Of a DNA stretch of 35,519 nucleotides, positions 8,080 through 16,463 are shown one piece after another; position 1 is the stretch's first letter; each line of letters starts with the position of its first letter. The notes below the pieces were generated by a model. The model was given only the letters and a program-made list of their open reading frames with translations. It ran no database searches and was not told the origin of the DNA. Source of the stretch: an uncultured Lentisphaeraceae bacterium (lineage in GTDB: Bacteria; Verrucomicrobiota; Kiritimatiellia; RFP12; DVOR01); contig CALBHX010000089.1 in the NCBI GenBank assembly GCA_937892925.1, forward strand, positions 1 to 35,519, in the 5' to 3' direction. The position numbers and the translations under genes are program-made.

Positions 8080-9176
8080 TGGGCATCATGCGGTGGGTGT
8101 GCGGTTTTTTGGCTATGAGTGCGGCCGGAAGCCTTCTGGCGGACACAATTACGACGACTTCCGGCGATGTGATTCACGGTACGATTACCGGCATTCACGG
8201 GGGGAAGGTGCTGATTGAAACGGCGTTTGCGGGGGCGCTGCAAATTGACCGCAGTTTGATTGCCAAGATGGATTATGCTCCGGAATCCCCTCTTTATGCC
8301 CGCACCAACCCTTCCAGTGAGGCGAAAACCGAGGCGACGGTGTCGCGGGATGAACAGGGGAACCCCGTGCTGATTCCTGCGGGGGACAAAGCACATGCGC
8401 TAGCGCTCAGCGATGTTTCGACTCTGTGGGGGAAGGATGAGACCGATCCCGACTTCCCGCCTATTAAGCGGTGGGCCTTTCAGGCCAGCCTTGGCCTTTC
8501 CGGCAACTCAGGCTCCAGTACGAGCCTGAATCTCTCGGCATATATCGATGCGGTGCGCACGGGGGAAAATACAACGTTTAAGGCCTATGCGTCCATGAAT
8601 AAAACGCGCAGTGAGGGCGTCCGAACCGCCGAACGGTATATTGCCGGGCTTGACTTTGAGCACCGCCCGGCGACCTACGCTTCCTGGTATCTGCGTGATG
8701 AAGTGCAGCACAACCGTTTCAGCGACTACAAATTGCGCAACGTATTTGGTGCGGGTTATGGCATCTATCTCTGGAATACCAAGACGGAAGGCCGCGTATC
8801 GCTGTTCCGTTTCCGTGTGGGTTTGGCGCATACCCACACCGAACACTACCCCAAAACTACCCGTTATGGCCGCTCAACGCAAACGGATGACGATGTGGCC
8901 ATTGATTTGGGGGTTCTTTTCCATTACGACTTTGCCTGCGGCGTAAGCTGGAATACCGAAATCACCTATACGCCGCTGGTGGATGATTTGGATGACGGTA
9001 CGCTCATTCACGAGAGCAAACTCTCTTATTTGATGAAAGAGTTCGGTGTGATCAATCAGCACCTCTCCGACATTTCTCTGGAAGCTGGCATGCGCAATGA
9101 ATATCAGACGCGCCCGACACCCGGCAACTGCCACTCCGATACCTCGTGGTATGTCCGCCTGAAAAAGACCTGGTAA
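8076..9176 (+). CDS. DUF481 (YdiY-like) outer-membrane beta-barrel protein
   Basis: 366 residues. The start ATG 8076 overlaps the rsmI stop (ATGA) and has CGGAG eight bases upstream. A signal peptide of about 22 residues ends near SLLADT. The mature N terminus (TTSGDVIHGTITGIHGGKVL, then ETAFAGALQIDRSLIAKM) matches the small beta domain that precedes DUF481 barrels. From about residue 128 onward, alternating strands (FQASLGLSGNSGSSTSLNLS, YLRDEVQHNRFSDYKLRN, FGAGYGIYLW) form the barrel. The chain ends YVRLKKTW, an aromatic C terminus as expected for the outer membrane. The role of the family is poorly known. The link to rsmI is translational coupling, not obvious shared function. Confidence 0.82.
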   Translation: MMGIMRWVCGFLAMSAAGSLLADTITTTSGDVIHGTITGIHGGKVLIETAFAGALQIDRSLIAKMDYAPESPLYARTNPSSEAKTEATVSRDEQGNPVLIPAGDKAHALALSDVSTLWGKDETDPDFPPIKRWAFQASLGLSGNSGSSTSLNLSAYIDAVRTGENTTFKAYASMNKTRSEGVRTAERYIAGLDFEHRPATYASWYLRDEVQHNRFSDYKLRNVFGAGYGIYLWNTKTEGRVSLFRFRVGLAHTHTEHYPKTTRYGRSTQTDDDVAIDLGVLFHYDFACGVSWNTEITYTPLVDDLDDGTLIHESKLSYLMKEFGVINQHLSDISLEAGMRNEYQTRPTPGNCHSDTSWYVRLKKTW

Positions 9177-9193
9177 GGAAGGAGAAGCGCTTT

Positions 9194-9913
9194 ATGGAGC
9201 CGCTTAAACTTGGCGTCAATATTGACCATGCCGCAACGCTTCGGCAAGCGCGTGGCGTGGATTACCCCGATTTGGCCGAAATTGCCCGTTTGGCCGAGCG
9301 CGCCGGCGCCGATGGGATTACCATTCATTTGCGTGAAGACCGCCGCCATATTCAGGACGCCGATGTTTATCGCCTGCGCCAGACGCTCACCACGCGGATG
9401 AACCTCGAAATGGCCAATAATCCAGACATTGTGCGGATTGCCCTCGAAGTTCGCCCGGATGAAGTCTGCCTGGTGCCCGAGCGCCGCCAGGAGCTCACCA
9501 CCGAAGGCGGCCTGGATGCCGCCGGGCAGCTTGAAACGCTGCGCCCAACGATTCGTGCGCTCTCTGAAAACGGCACCCACGTTTCCCTTTTTATCGCTCC
9601 AGACCGTAAACAGCTGGAGGCTGCCGCCGAACTGGGAGCCCCTTATGTGGAGCTGCATACCGGTGCTTATGCTAATGCCTCGGGCGATGCGCTGAAGCGG
9701 GAGATTGATGCGCTGCACGAAGCCGCTGCCTATGGCGCCACGCTTGGGTTGCGCGTCAATGCCGGCCATGGGCTCACGCTGGGCAATGTGGGTGCGCTGC
9801 TGGATATCCCGAATCTTGACACGCTGAACATTGGGCACAGTATTGTGGCGCGCGCCCTTTTCGTGGGCATGGAGCGCGCGGTCAGCGAAATGCTTGCGGC
9901 CATGGCGCGATGA
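9194..9913 (+). CDS. pdxJ: Pyridoxine 5'-phosphate synthase
   Basis: 239 residues, the normal length. Start ATG 9194 follows AAGGAG at 9179-9184. PdxJ condenses 1-deoxyxylulose 5-phosphate with 3-amino-2-oxopropyl phosphate, the last ring-forming step of DXP-dependent vitamin B6 synthesis. Visible motifs of this TIM-barrel enzyme: GVNIDHAATLRQARG (7-21), GADGITIHLREDRRHI (38-53), NLEMA (70-74), CLVPERRQELTTEGGLD, ELHTGAYA, VNAGHGL and LNIGHSIVARALFVGM. It begins 17 bases after the DUF481 gene and is probably cotranscribed. No other pdx gene is in the window. Confidence 0.97.
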   Translation: MEPLKLGVNIDHAATLRQARGVDYPDLAEIARLAERAGADGITIHLREDRRHIQDADVYRLRQTLTTRMNLEMANNPDIVRIALEVRPDEVCLVPERRQELTTEGGLDAAGQLETLRPTIRALSENGTHVSLFIAPDRKQLEAAAELGAPYVELHTGAYANASGDALKREIDALHEAAAYGATLGLRVNAGHGLTLGNVGALLDIPNLDTLNIGHSIVARALFVGMERAVSEMLAAMAR

Positions 9914-9984
9914 GGCGCCTTCCCGTTTGATTCTTCTGTTTCGTTCGTTTAAACGGCGCTCATGGGGCGCCAGTCAGGTAAGCA

Positions 9985-11151
9985 ATGACGCAAACGCCTC
10001 CAATCGGCACCTATGAAGTTCTGCATGAAGACGCCCGCAGCGGCGCCCGTCTGGGGCGGCTGTGGACGAAGCATGGCCCGGTGCCTACCCCTGTCTTTAT
10101 GCCTGTTGGCACGCAGGCCACGGTGAAAACGCTTGGGGCGGAAGATCTGGAGCAGCTCAGAGCGCCGATTATTTTGGGTAATACGTATCATCTCATGCTG
10201 CGCCCGGGCATGGCTATTATGGAGCAGCTTGGCGGCCTTCATGCCTTTCAGGATTGGCACGGCCCGATTCTTACAGACTCTGGCGGTTTTCAGGTTTTCT
10301 CCCTTTCTTCCCTGCGCAAAATCACAGAAGAGGGGGTTTCCTTTCAATCGCACATCGATGGCAGCCGGCTCTTCATGGGGCCGCGTGAAAGCATGGCTGT
10401 TCAGCGGGTTTTGGCCTCGGACATCGCCATGCTTTTTGACGAATGTATTCCCTATCCTGCCACCGAGGATTATGCTGCCCGCAGTGTTGCGCAAACGCTG
10501 CGTTGGGCGCGCGTCTGCCTTGAACAGGAACGTGCTCCGGGGCAGCTTTACTTCGGGATCGTTCAGGGATCCGAGTTCGCTCACTTGCGCAAACACTGTG
10601 CATGTGAGCTGGCTGCTATGGAGAAGGATGGCATCGATGGGTTTGCGGTGGGAGGGGTGAGCGTGGGTGAGCCCGAGCCGTTTATTCTCAAAGGCATTGG
10701 AGACTCTGTGCCTTACATGCCGAAACACCGTCCGCGCTATGTCATGGGGCTGGGCGATCTTTGGCAAATGACGGAAGCGGTCGGGATGGGGTGTGATATG
10801 TTTGATTGCGTGATTCCTACGCGCAATGCCCGAAATGGATCGGCCTTTACCAACGATGGCCCCTATCCTGTGAAGGCCGGTGCCTGGAAGGCCAGCAGCC
10901 TGCCTGTGGAGCCCGGGTGTACGTGCCCCTGCTGCTCGCGCTACACGCGAGGATACGTCCGTCATCTTCTCAACACGTCTGAAATGCTGGGCTACCGTCT
11001 TCTCACGCTTCATAACATTCACTGCTATCTCCGCTTTATGGAGCGGATGCGTGAAGCGATTGCCAACGATTGTTTTCTGGACTTTCGTGCAGAGGCGTAT
11101 GCCCGCCTTCGCGAGCATCCTACGCGCGGTCAGGCGCCTTCCGCGCTTTAA
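9985..11151 (+). CDS. tgt: Queuine tRNA-ribosyltransferase (tRNA-guanine transglycosylase)
   Basis: 388 residues. Tgt swaps guanine 34 for preQ1 (or queuine) in tRNAs with GUN anticodons. Substrate-site Asp98 lies in LTDSGGFQVFSL. The likely nucleophile is Asp275 in DMFDCVIPTRNARNG. The zinc site is Cys313, Cys315, Cys318 and His344 with the usual C-x-C-x2-C-x25-H spacing. VGGVSVGEP and RYVMGLG are also typical. Start ATG 9985 has AGG about six bases upstream. The gene stands 71 bases after pdxJ and ends before a good terminator at 11199. queA and other queuosine genes are not in the window. Confidence 0.97.
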   Translation: MTQTPPIGTYEVLHEDARSGARLGRLWTKHGPVPTPVFMPVGTQATVKTLGAEDLEQLRAPIILGNTYHLMLRPGMAIMEQLGGLHAFQDWHGPILTDSGGFQVFSLSSLRKITEEGVSFQSHIDGSRLFMGPRESMAVQRVLASDIAMLFDECIPYPATEDYAARSVAQTLRWARVCLEQERAPGQLYFGIVQGSEFAHLRKHCACELAAMEKDGIDGFAVGGVSVGEPEPFILKGIGDSVPYMPKHRPRYVMGLGDLWQMTEAVGMGCDMFDCVIPTRNARNGSAFTNDGPYPVKAGAWKASSLPVEPGCTCPCCSRYTRGYVRHLLNTSEMLGYRLLTLHNIHCYLRFMERMREAIANDCFLDFRAEAYARLREHPTRGQAPSAL

Positions 11152-11198
11152 GTGTGGGGCTGCCGGTACCGCCAATGGCGGCAGGAAGGAGCACAGTA

Positions 11199-11240
11199 AA
11201 ACCCTGGCGGGGCGGTTGTCCATCCCTGCCAGGGTTTGTT
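11199..11240 (+). terminator. Rho-independent terminator after tgt
   Basis: A 14-bp stem with one G-U pair (11199-11212 with 11224-11237) and an 11-base loop; its descending arm ends in TTT and continues GTT. It lies 47 bases after the tgt stop and separates the housekeeping block from the glycosyltransferase-like gene. Confidence 0.75.
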
Positions 11241-11265
11241 CTCTGCCGGCGGTTTTTCCATGCGA

Positions 11266-11295
11266 TTGCCTGTGGCGCGGGCGGTTTGGTAAAGT
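11266..11295 (+). promoter_or_regulatory. Candidate promoter for the DUF4422 gene
   Basis: TTGCCT at 11266-11271 and TAAAGT at 11290-11295, 18 bases apart, each with 4 of 6 consensus bases. It sits between the tgt terminator and the GGAGG of the next gene. Confidence 0.4.
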
Positions 11296-11328
11296 ACGGG
11301 CACGAGAGGACGTTTGGAGGCTGTGCTT

Positions 11329-12297
11329 ATGAATGGGACAACGCGGTTGCCGTCAAAGAATAAGGTAACAGGGGGGGGGTGTACTCTTAGAATCTTCTGT
11401 GTGGATCATCGCCCTGGCGGTGCGCCGGCGCCATTTGGTTTGACGCCGTTTGGAGTGGGAAAGAATCGGGGCTCGGGAATGTTGACGGATGCGGCAGGGG
11501 AAACGATTGCCTCCCTGAATCCGTTTTTGAATGAGACAACGGCGTTGTGGTGGGTGTGGCGTCATCGGGAGGTTCGGCAGGGAGTGGCGTTTGTGGGGTT
11601 CTGCCATTATCGGCGGCTGCTTCTCTTTCGGCCGGTTTTGCCGCGGGTTGAGCGCGTGGCATCGCGTTTGGGGCGCTGTGCGATTGCCCCGGAAGTCTTG
11701 ACGAACGTGCGTGCGCCTGTTGATGAAGAGGCGGCGCGTCAGGTTTTAGAGAAGTCAGGGAAGGATGGGTTTCTTCCATGCCCGGTGGTATTCAATGCTC
11801 GGCAGGGCGGGGTGGAGAAAAGCTTGGAGCAGGCCGTCCGCCGCACGTGGAGGGACCGCTTGCTCAGCCGCCTGGCGGAGGATGAACCGGAATTGGCTGC
11901 TTTTGTCCATGACTTGTGGACACGCGGTTCATGGTTTTATCCGGCGAATCTTTTTGTGGCTCGCACGAGGCTGTTTGAAGCGATGGGTGAGCGGCTTTTC
12001 CCATCGCTGCTTGATGTATGCAATCAGTGGCGTGCAGAGGCCGCGCCTGAGGAAAATCCGCGAACTCCCGGATATTTGGCGGAGTTTCTGATTGGCAGTT
12101 ATTGGAGATGGCTGGAGGTACGGGAAGGTGCGCAGTTTCTGCATGGTCGGCAAATGATGCTGACGGCTGGCGGCGGTGGGATCGGCTGGCTGGTGATGAG
12201 CGGCCTGGGGTATCGTTTTCTACCGGAGTGGGCAGCGCAGGGGCTTCGCCATCTGGCGGGGCGTTCGCTTGCGGCGCGGTGGTTTCCTGCGCCGTGA
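11329..12297 (+). CDS. DUF4422 family (glycosyltransferase-like) protein
   Basis: 322 residues from ATG 11329, with GGAGG at 11316-11320 eight bases upstream; a TTG five codons earlier is less likely. The pattern fits DUF4422 proteins, which occur in capsule and LPS clusters and are thought to be glycosyltransferases: SLNPFLNETTALWWVW (62-77), then VGFCHYRRLLL (89-99), later NLFVARTRLFEAM (207-219) and RTPGYLAEFLIGSYW (245-259). It is flanked by a terminator before and long noncoding sequence after, so it appears to be a single-gene unit. It may act with the polysaccharide operon at 509-7282, but nothing in the sequence shows this directly. Confidence 0.75.
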   Translation: MNGTTRLPSKNKVTGGGCTLRIFCVDHRPGGAPAPFGLTPFGVGKNRGSGMLTDAAGETIASLNPFLNETTALWWVWRHREVRQGVAFVGFCHYRRLLLFRPVLPRVERVASRLGRCAIAPEVLTNVRAPVDEEAARQVLEKSGKDGFLPCPVVFNARQGGVEKSLEQAVRRTWRDRLLSRLAEDEPELAAFVHDLWTRGSWFYPANLFVARTRLFEAMGERLFPSLLDVCNQWRAEAAPEENPRTPGYLAEFLIGSYWRWLEVREGAQFLHGRQMMLTAGGGGIGWLVMSGLGYRFLPEWAAQGLRHLAGRSLAARWFPAP

Positions 12298-12744
12298 GAG
12301 TCAACAGAAGGCAGACCGTGAGAGAAACTGTGGGTTTTGGATGCCTTTTGAGCGTATGGTTACTCTGTTTCAAGGTTTTTGTGTGGGCAAGCGGTGCGGT
12401 GTCATGATGGCGGGTTTTTAATAGACGTCGCCCGGGTAGATGATAAAATGGCAGTTGGTTCGGAGGCTATGCCTCTTCTGATCGTTTGATGACGCATGTG
12501 CCCTTTTCCCCGGGGCAGGGGTGCTTCCGGAGCTTGGAGGCTGGGAGGGTGCGCCGTATGGGTTTGGAATCTTCACAGGGTGGTATTGGATTGTATTAGT
12601 TTTTTGTTAGATTCCGGTTTTTGCAGCCGAGTAAGAATCTTTTTATAATAGAATACGTGCACAGGCAACGCAGGTGTTGTGCTTGATGGGGCGGAACATG
12701 AATCCTGCGGTTCAGCGCAGCCGCAGCTGAAGGATATCATAACC
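12298..12744. other. Intergenic region upstream of ppk1
   Basis: About 450 bases without a supported gene. It contains the promoter candidate at 12621-12649. I see no clear terminator for the preceding gene and no convincing Pho box. Confidence 0.55.
12621..12649 (+). promoter_or_regulatory. Promoter of the ppk1-ppx operon
   Basis: A perfect TATAAT at 12644-12649 is preceded after 17 bases by TTGCAG at 12621-12626 (3 of 6). Transcription would begin near 12656, giving a leader of about 90 bases before ATG 12745. The local sequence is AT-rich compared with its surroundings. Confidence 0.6.
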
Positions 12745-14835
12745 ATGATCAAGAAAACGGAAATACTTAAAAAAGCTTATGTTGAGCGCGATGTCAGCTG
12801 GATGTATTTTAACCACCGCATCTTGCAGGAGGCGTGCAAAGCGAACGTCCCGCTGTTGGAACGGTTGTCTTTTTTAGGCATTTATTCAAATAATCTGGAT
12901 GAATTTTTCCGCGTGCGTGTCGCTTCCCTCAACCGGATGCTCGCGGGCAATACCTCCCGTGAGCAGGCAAAACGGATTAAAAACACACTTAAGACCATCC
13001 TCAATCTGAATGGAACGTATGCGCAGGAATATACGGCGGCAGTGGATGAGGTGTTCCGTGCGCTTAATCAGCATAAGATCCGCGGCTTAACAGAGGAGGA
13101 GCTAAACGCGGAACAAAAGGATTTTCTGGTTCATTTCTTCTATGATAAGCTCAACGGTGCGATCAATCCGCTTTGGTTGAATGCGTTGGAAGAGTTATCT
13201 GTTTTGGAAGACAACCGCATTTATCTCGTGGTTGAAATGGCCGAGCGGTTATGTTTAGAGGCCGGTCAAGAAGCGGAAGCGGGTGCAAAGCATCGGGAGC
13301 CGCGTAAAAAGTATGCCCTTCTGCAAGTTCCGGATCGCGTTTACGGGCGTTGGGTTCAAGTGCCTTCGAGTGATGGGTTTTCAAACATCATGTATCTGGA
13401 TGATGTGATCCGGTTTTGCTTGCCGCTTGTATTCTTGGGGGTAAAGGGGAGCTATAGTTACCGGGCGTATTCCTTCAAGTTTACGAAAGACGCGGAGATG
13501 GAGTTCGATGCGGATGCCGATTTCAGTCCGCTCGAAAAGATTGCCATGGGGGTAAACAGCCGCAAGAAGGGCGCGGCGGTGCGGGTCATTTTTGACCGTG
13601 AGATGCCCAAAGAGATTCGGCGGAAGCTGCGGGAGCGCTTAAATACGCGCGAGCTGGAATCTTCGCTAGTCAGCGGGCGGCATCAGAATCATAAAGACTT
13701 GATGTCTTTCCCGGATTGCGGGCAGAAGCAGCTGCGCTATCCGAAATGGCTGCCGATTATGAAAAGCGAGTTTCTCTCGAATGAGAGCATTCTTGACCAA
13801 ATCAGGCAGAAAGATCGGTTCATTCACGTGCCCTATCACAGTTTTAATGGGTATATCCGGGTCTTGCGCGAGGCGGCGTTGAGTCCCGAGGTGAAGTCTA
13901 TTAAGACAACGCTCTATCGCTTGGCGAGAGATTCCAAAGTGGTGAAAGCACTGATTGCCGCGGCGCGCAACGGGAAGAAAGTAACTGCCGTGGTAGAGCT
14001 TTTGGCACGTTTTGACGAGGAGAGCAACATCAACTGGAGCAAGCGTATGCAGGAAGAGGGGGTCAACGTCATTTTCGGCGTAGACGGCCTGAAGGTGCAC
14101 AGCAAACTCCTCTATATCGAATCGCGTAAGGGGGATATCGCCTGTATTGGCACGGGTAACTTCCATGAGGGCAATGCAAAGATTTATACCGATTACCTGA
14201 TGATGACGGCGCGGCCGAAACTTGTCAAGGAAGTGGCCAAAGTCTTTGACTTTATTGACCGCCCCTTTGCGCCGAGACATTTTCATGAGCTGCTTGTTTC
14301 ACCCAATGCGATGAAAAGCCGTCTTCTGCGTCTATTGGATGTGGAGATTGAGCATGCACATGCCGGAAGAGAGGCGTGGGTGAAGATGAAGATCAACCAT
14401 ATCACGGATGAAGAGATGGTGCTGAAGCTCTATCAGGCTTCGCGGGCCGGCGTAAAGATTGATATTCTTGTGCGCGGTAATTGTTCACTTGTGCCTGGAA
14501 TTCCGGGGCTCAGTGAGAACATCACGTGCATTGGTATCATTGACCGTTATTTGGAGCATAGCCGGATTCTTATTTTTGCCAATGGCGGCCAGCCGCGCTA
14601 TTTCATCGGCTCTGCGGATTGGATGCCGCGGAACCTCGTCAATCGTATCGAAGTGTTGACTCCGGTCTACGATGACGAGATGAAGGCGGATCTCCTGCGC
14701 ACCATTTTATTTGGTCTGCGCGATACGTGTAACGGCCGTCTTGTGGATGGTAAAGGCACGAACCGAATCGTTTCGGGTAAACCGTTTCGCAGTCAAGAAG
14801 AACTATACAAGGCCTATCAGCATGAAACCCATTAA
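12745..14835 (+). CDS. ppk1: Polyphosphate kinase 1
   Basis: 696 residues from ATG 12745, with AAGGA ten bases upstream; the in-frame ATG at 12679 would add 22 non-conserved residues. PPK1 makes inorganic polyphosphate from ATP reversibly at the membrane or cytosol. The N domain is typical (RDVSWMYFNHRIL, LSFLGIYSNNLDEFFRVRV). The catalytic domains carry SIKTTLYRLARDSKVVKALI and VVELLARFDEESNINW, the phosphorylated His452 in LKVHSKLLYI, GTGNFHEGNAKIYTDY, and the second conserved His605 in DRYLEHSRILIF. Length and motifs indicate an intact enzyme. It overlaps ppx by 14 bases, so synthesis and breakdown of polyphosphate are encoded together. Confidence 0.97.
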   Translation: MIKKTEILKKAYVERDVSWMYFNHRILQEACKANVPLLERLSFLGIYSNNLDEFFRVRVASLNRMLAGNTSREQAKRIKNTLKTILNLNGTYAQEYTAAVDEVFRALNQHKIRGLTEEELNAEQKDFLVHFFYDKLNGAINPLWLNALEELSVLEDNRIYLVVEMAERLCLEAGQEAEAGAKHREPRKKYALLQVPDRVYGRWVQVPSSDGFSNIMYLDDVIRFCLPLVFLGVKGSYSYRAYSFKFTKDAEMEFDADADFSPLEKIAMGVNSRKKGAAVRVIFDREMPKEIRRKLRERLNTRELESSLVSGRHQNHKDLMSFPDCGQKQLRYPKWLPIMKSEFLSNESILDQIRQKDRFIHVPYHSFNGYIRVLREAALSPEVKSIKTTLYRLARDSKVVKALIAAARNGKKVTAVVELLARFDEESNINWSKRMQEEGVNVIFGVDGLKVHSKLLYIESRKGDIACIGTGNFHEGNAKIYTDYLMMTARPKLVKEVAKVFDFIDRPFAPRHFHELLVSPNAMKSRLLRLLDVEIEHAHAGREAWVKMKINHITDEEMVLKLYQASRAGVKIDILVRGNCSLVPGIPGLSENITCIGIIDRYLEHSRILIFANGGQPRYFIGSADWMPRNLVNRIEVLTPVYDDEMKADLLRTILFGLRDTCNGRLVDGKGTNRIVSGKPFRSQEELYKAYQHETH

Positions 14836-15754
14836 TCTTGCGGCTATCGATATTGGTTCCAACGGTGCACGTTTGCTCATCAAGCGGTTTGACGGGCTGG
14901 CGACTGCCGCCGACCGCATCGAGAAGCTTCTTTTTATCCGCGTTCCTCTGCGTCTGGGAAAGGATGTGTTTACGCTGGGCAAAGTTTCCAAAGAACGTCG
15001 AAAGATGATGATTCAGATGATGAAGGGCTTTAAGCACTTTCTGAAGTTCTATCATGTTGCCGACTTTCGGGCGTGTGCCACTTCCGCCATGCGCGATGCG
15101 GAGAACGGCCAAGAGGTGCTTCAGGAAATAGAAAAAAAGACCGGCATCCGGCTTGAAATCATAGGCGGGCATGAGGAAGCCAGCCTCCTCTATAATAACC
15201 TTCTTGAAAAAACTGATAGTCATGTGGGAAACTTCGCTTACATTGACGTTGGCGGCGGATCAACGGAGGTCTCCCTCATTCATGATGGCGTTTTAGCGGA
15301 AAGCGTCTCATATGACATGGGAACCTTGCGCCTTTTAAGCGGGCATGTTGCCCCCGAGACCGAAGCGCGCTTCAAAGCGAATCTCACGCGCTATGCAGCG
15401 GAATATGAGGCAATCCATATTATTGGGTCGGGCGGGAATATCAATAAACTCAATAAGCTTGCCCTCCATAAACCTGGGCAAGACCCCAAGGCCTTGTGCC
15501 TGGAAGAACTGAAGCGCCTTTACGGCGTGCTTTCGGGGCTTTGCATTCAGGATCGACAGACGCGATTCGGACTCAAGGAAGATCGCGCCGATGTGATTGT
15601 CCCCGCTGCAGACATCTTCATCAAGGCGGGTGACTATCTGAAGTGCGATACGATTCTCGTTCCCAATATTTCATTGGCCGATTCCATTGTAGACGGTCTC
15701 TATGAGGAGATCTTTGCCGAACGTATGCTGGGAGATGCGGATAAAGACGAATAG
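14822..15754 (+). CDS. ppx: Exopolyphosphatase / Ppx-GppA family phosphatase
   Basis: 310 residues. Start ATG 14822 lies inside the end of ppk1 and has AAGG nine bases upstream. The enzyme releases phosphate from polyphosphate ends or hydrolyses pppGpp. Motifs of the actin-like ATPase fold: AAIDIGSNGARLLI (6-19), the signature ATSAMRDAENGQ, IIGGHEEASLLYNN, YIDVGGGSTEVSLI, SYDMGTLRLL and IIGSGGNINKLNKL. It is the short form with only the N-terminal catalytic domains, unlike the roughly 500-residue E. coli Ppx. Coupling to ppk1 favours exopolyphosphatase over pppGpp hydrolase, but both activities are known in the family. Confidence 0.93.
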   Translation: MKPINLAAIDIGSNGARLLIKRFDGLATAADRIEKLLFIRVPLRLGKDVFTLGKVSKERRKMMIQMMKGFKHFLKFYHVADFRACATSAMRDAENGQEVLQEIEKKTGIRLEIIGGHEEASLLYNNLLEKTDSHVGNFAYIDVGGGSTEVSLIHDGVLAESVSYDMGTLRLLSGHVAPETEARFKANLTRYAAEYEAIHIIGSGGNINKLNKLALHKPGQDPKALCLEELKRLYGVLSGLCIQDRQTRFGLKEDRADVIVPAADIFIKAGDYLKCDTILVPNISLADSIVDGLYEEIFAERMLGDADKDE

Positions 15755-16463
15755 TCCCGCGTTGTGAGGCCGGATAGGCTGTTAGGAACGCTATACAACG
15801 CGTGCAAGGCGCGTGGAGTCATGCGGTTGCCGCCTGAGTGTTGGGATTTTACAGGAGCCGAGGGCGCCCGTGTGCCTCTTTTAAGGCCGGGCATGTTGGA
15901 GCGTGTGTCTGATGCTGGGCATGAGATCCACTGTACGCCTTCAGCCTCATGCGCTATACACAGGGTTTGACAGCCTGTTGCTTTCCGTTCAAACTCTTTG
16001 GTGGCGCCATAGTGCGCCAGACCTGCCGTATCCTCACGCAGGGGCGGATATCAGCGGAGAGCAGATTTGTCGGAACGGCCTTGCGGTTGGTGGATACGGC
16101 ATAAATCGCAAGTGAATGCGCGGTGTTTTTGTGTTCCTGCGGTTTGCTTTAAGGGCTTGCAGCGCGTTAGGCCGGGGCGGGTTGAGAACGTAAAAGGGAG
16201 AGGCTTCCGGTGGCGGTGTTGATAGCGTAATGGATTCCCTCGGTTGTAGGCCATGGATCAGGCAATCGATTCGATGCGGTGCACACGCGTTTCTTCAGAT
16301 GGGGCTAGGCGTCTCGAGGGCGTTCGTATGGGCGAAGCGTTTTCTTATTTTTCTGCTTGACTTATAGGTGTGGGTTGTGCTACAGTGATTGGACTTTTCC
16401 CAAAAAGGGGAGAGTGGGTTCGCTCTTTGACATCATCCGCCCTCGGGCGTTTAAGAGGAAAAC
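15755..16463. other. 709-base intergenic region between ppx and the ribosomal cluster
   Basis: No supported gene or recognised RNA. There is a small hairpin at 16002-16019 (6-bp stem). A TTGACA at 15967 has no good -10. The fusA promoter is at 16357-16386. The two short open frames near 15764-16115 have no start signals or recognisable content. I saw no tRNA. Confidence 0.55.
16357..16386 (+). promoter_or_regulatory. Promoter of the ribosomal supercluster
   Basis: TTGACT at 16357-16362 (5 of 6) and an extended -10, TGC-TACAGT, with the hexamer at 16381-16386; the spacer is 18 bases. Transcription would start near 16392, leaving a leader of about 70 bases before fusA. A short hairpin CGCC-CTCG-GGCG sits at 16439-16450, just before the Shine-Dalgarno sequence. 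Confidence 0.65.

Noticed and set aside
15967..15995. Promoter with perfect TTGACA
   Set aside because: The best -10 at 17 bases is CAAACT (3 of 6), and the better promoter for fusA is at 16357-16386.
15764..16115. Two short + strand open frames between ppx and fusA
   Set aside because: No ribosome-binding site, no recognisable sequence, and they overlap each other in different frames.
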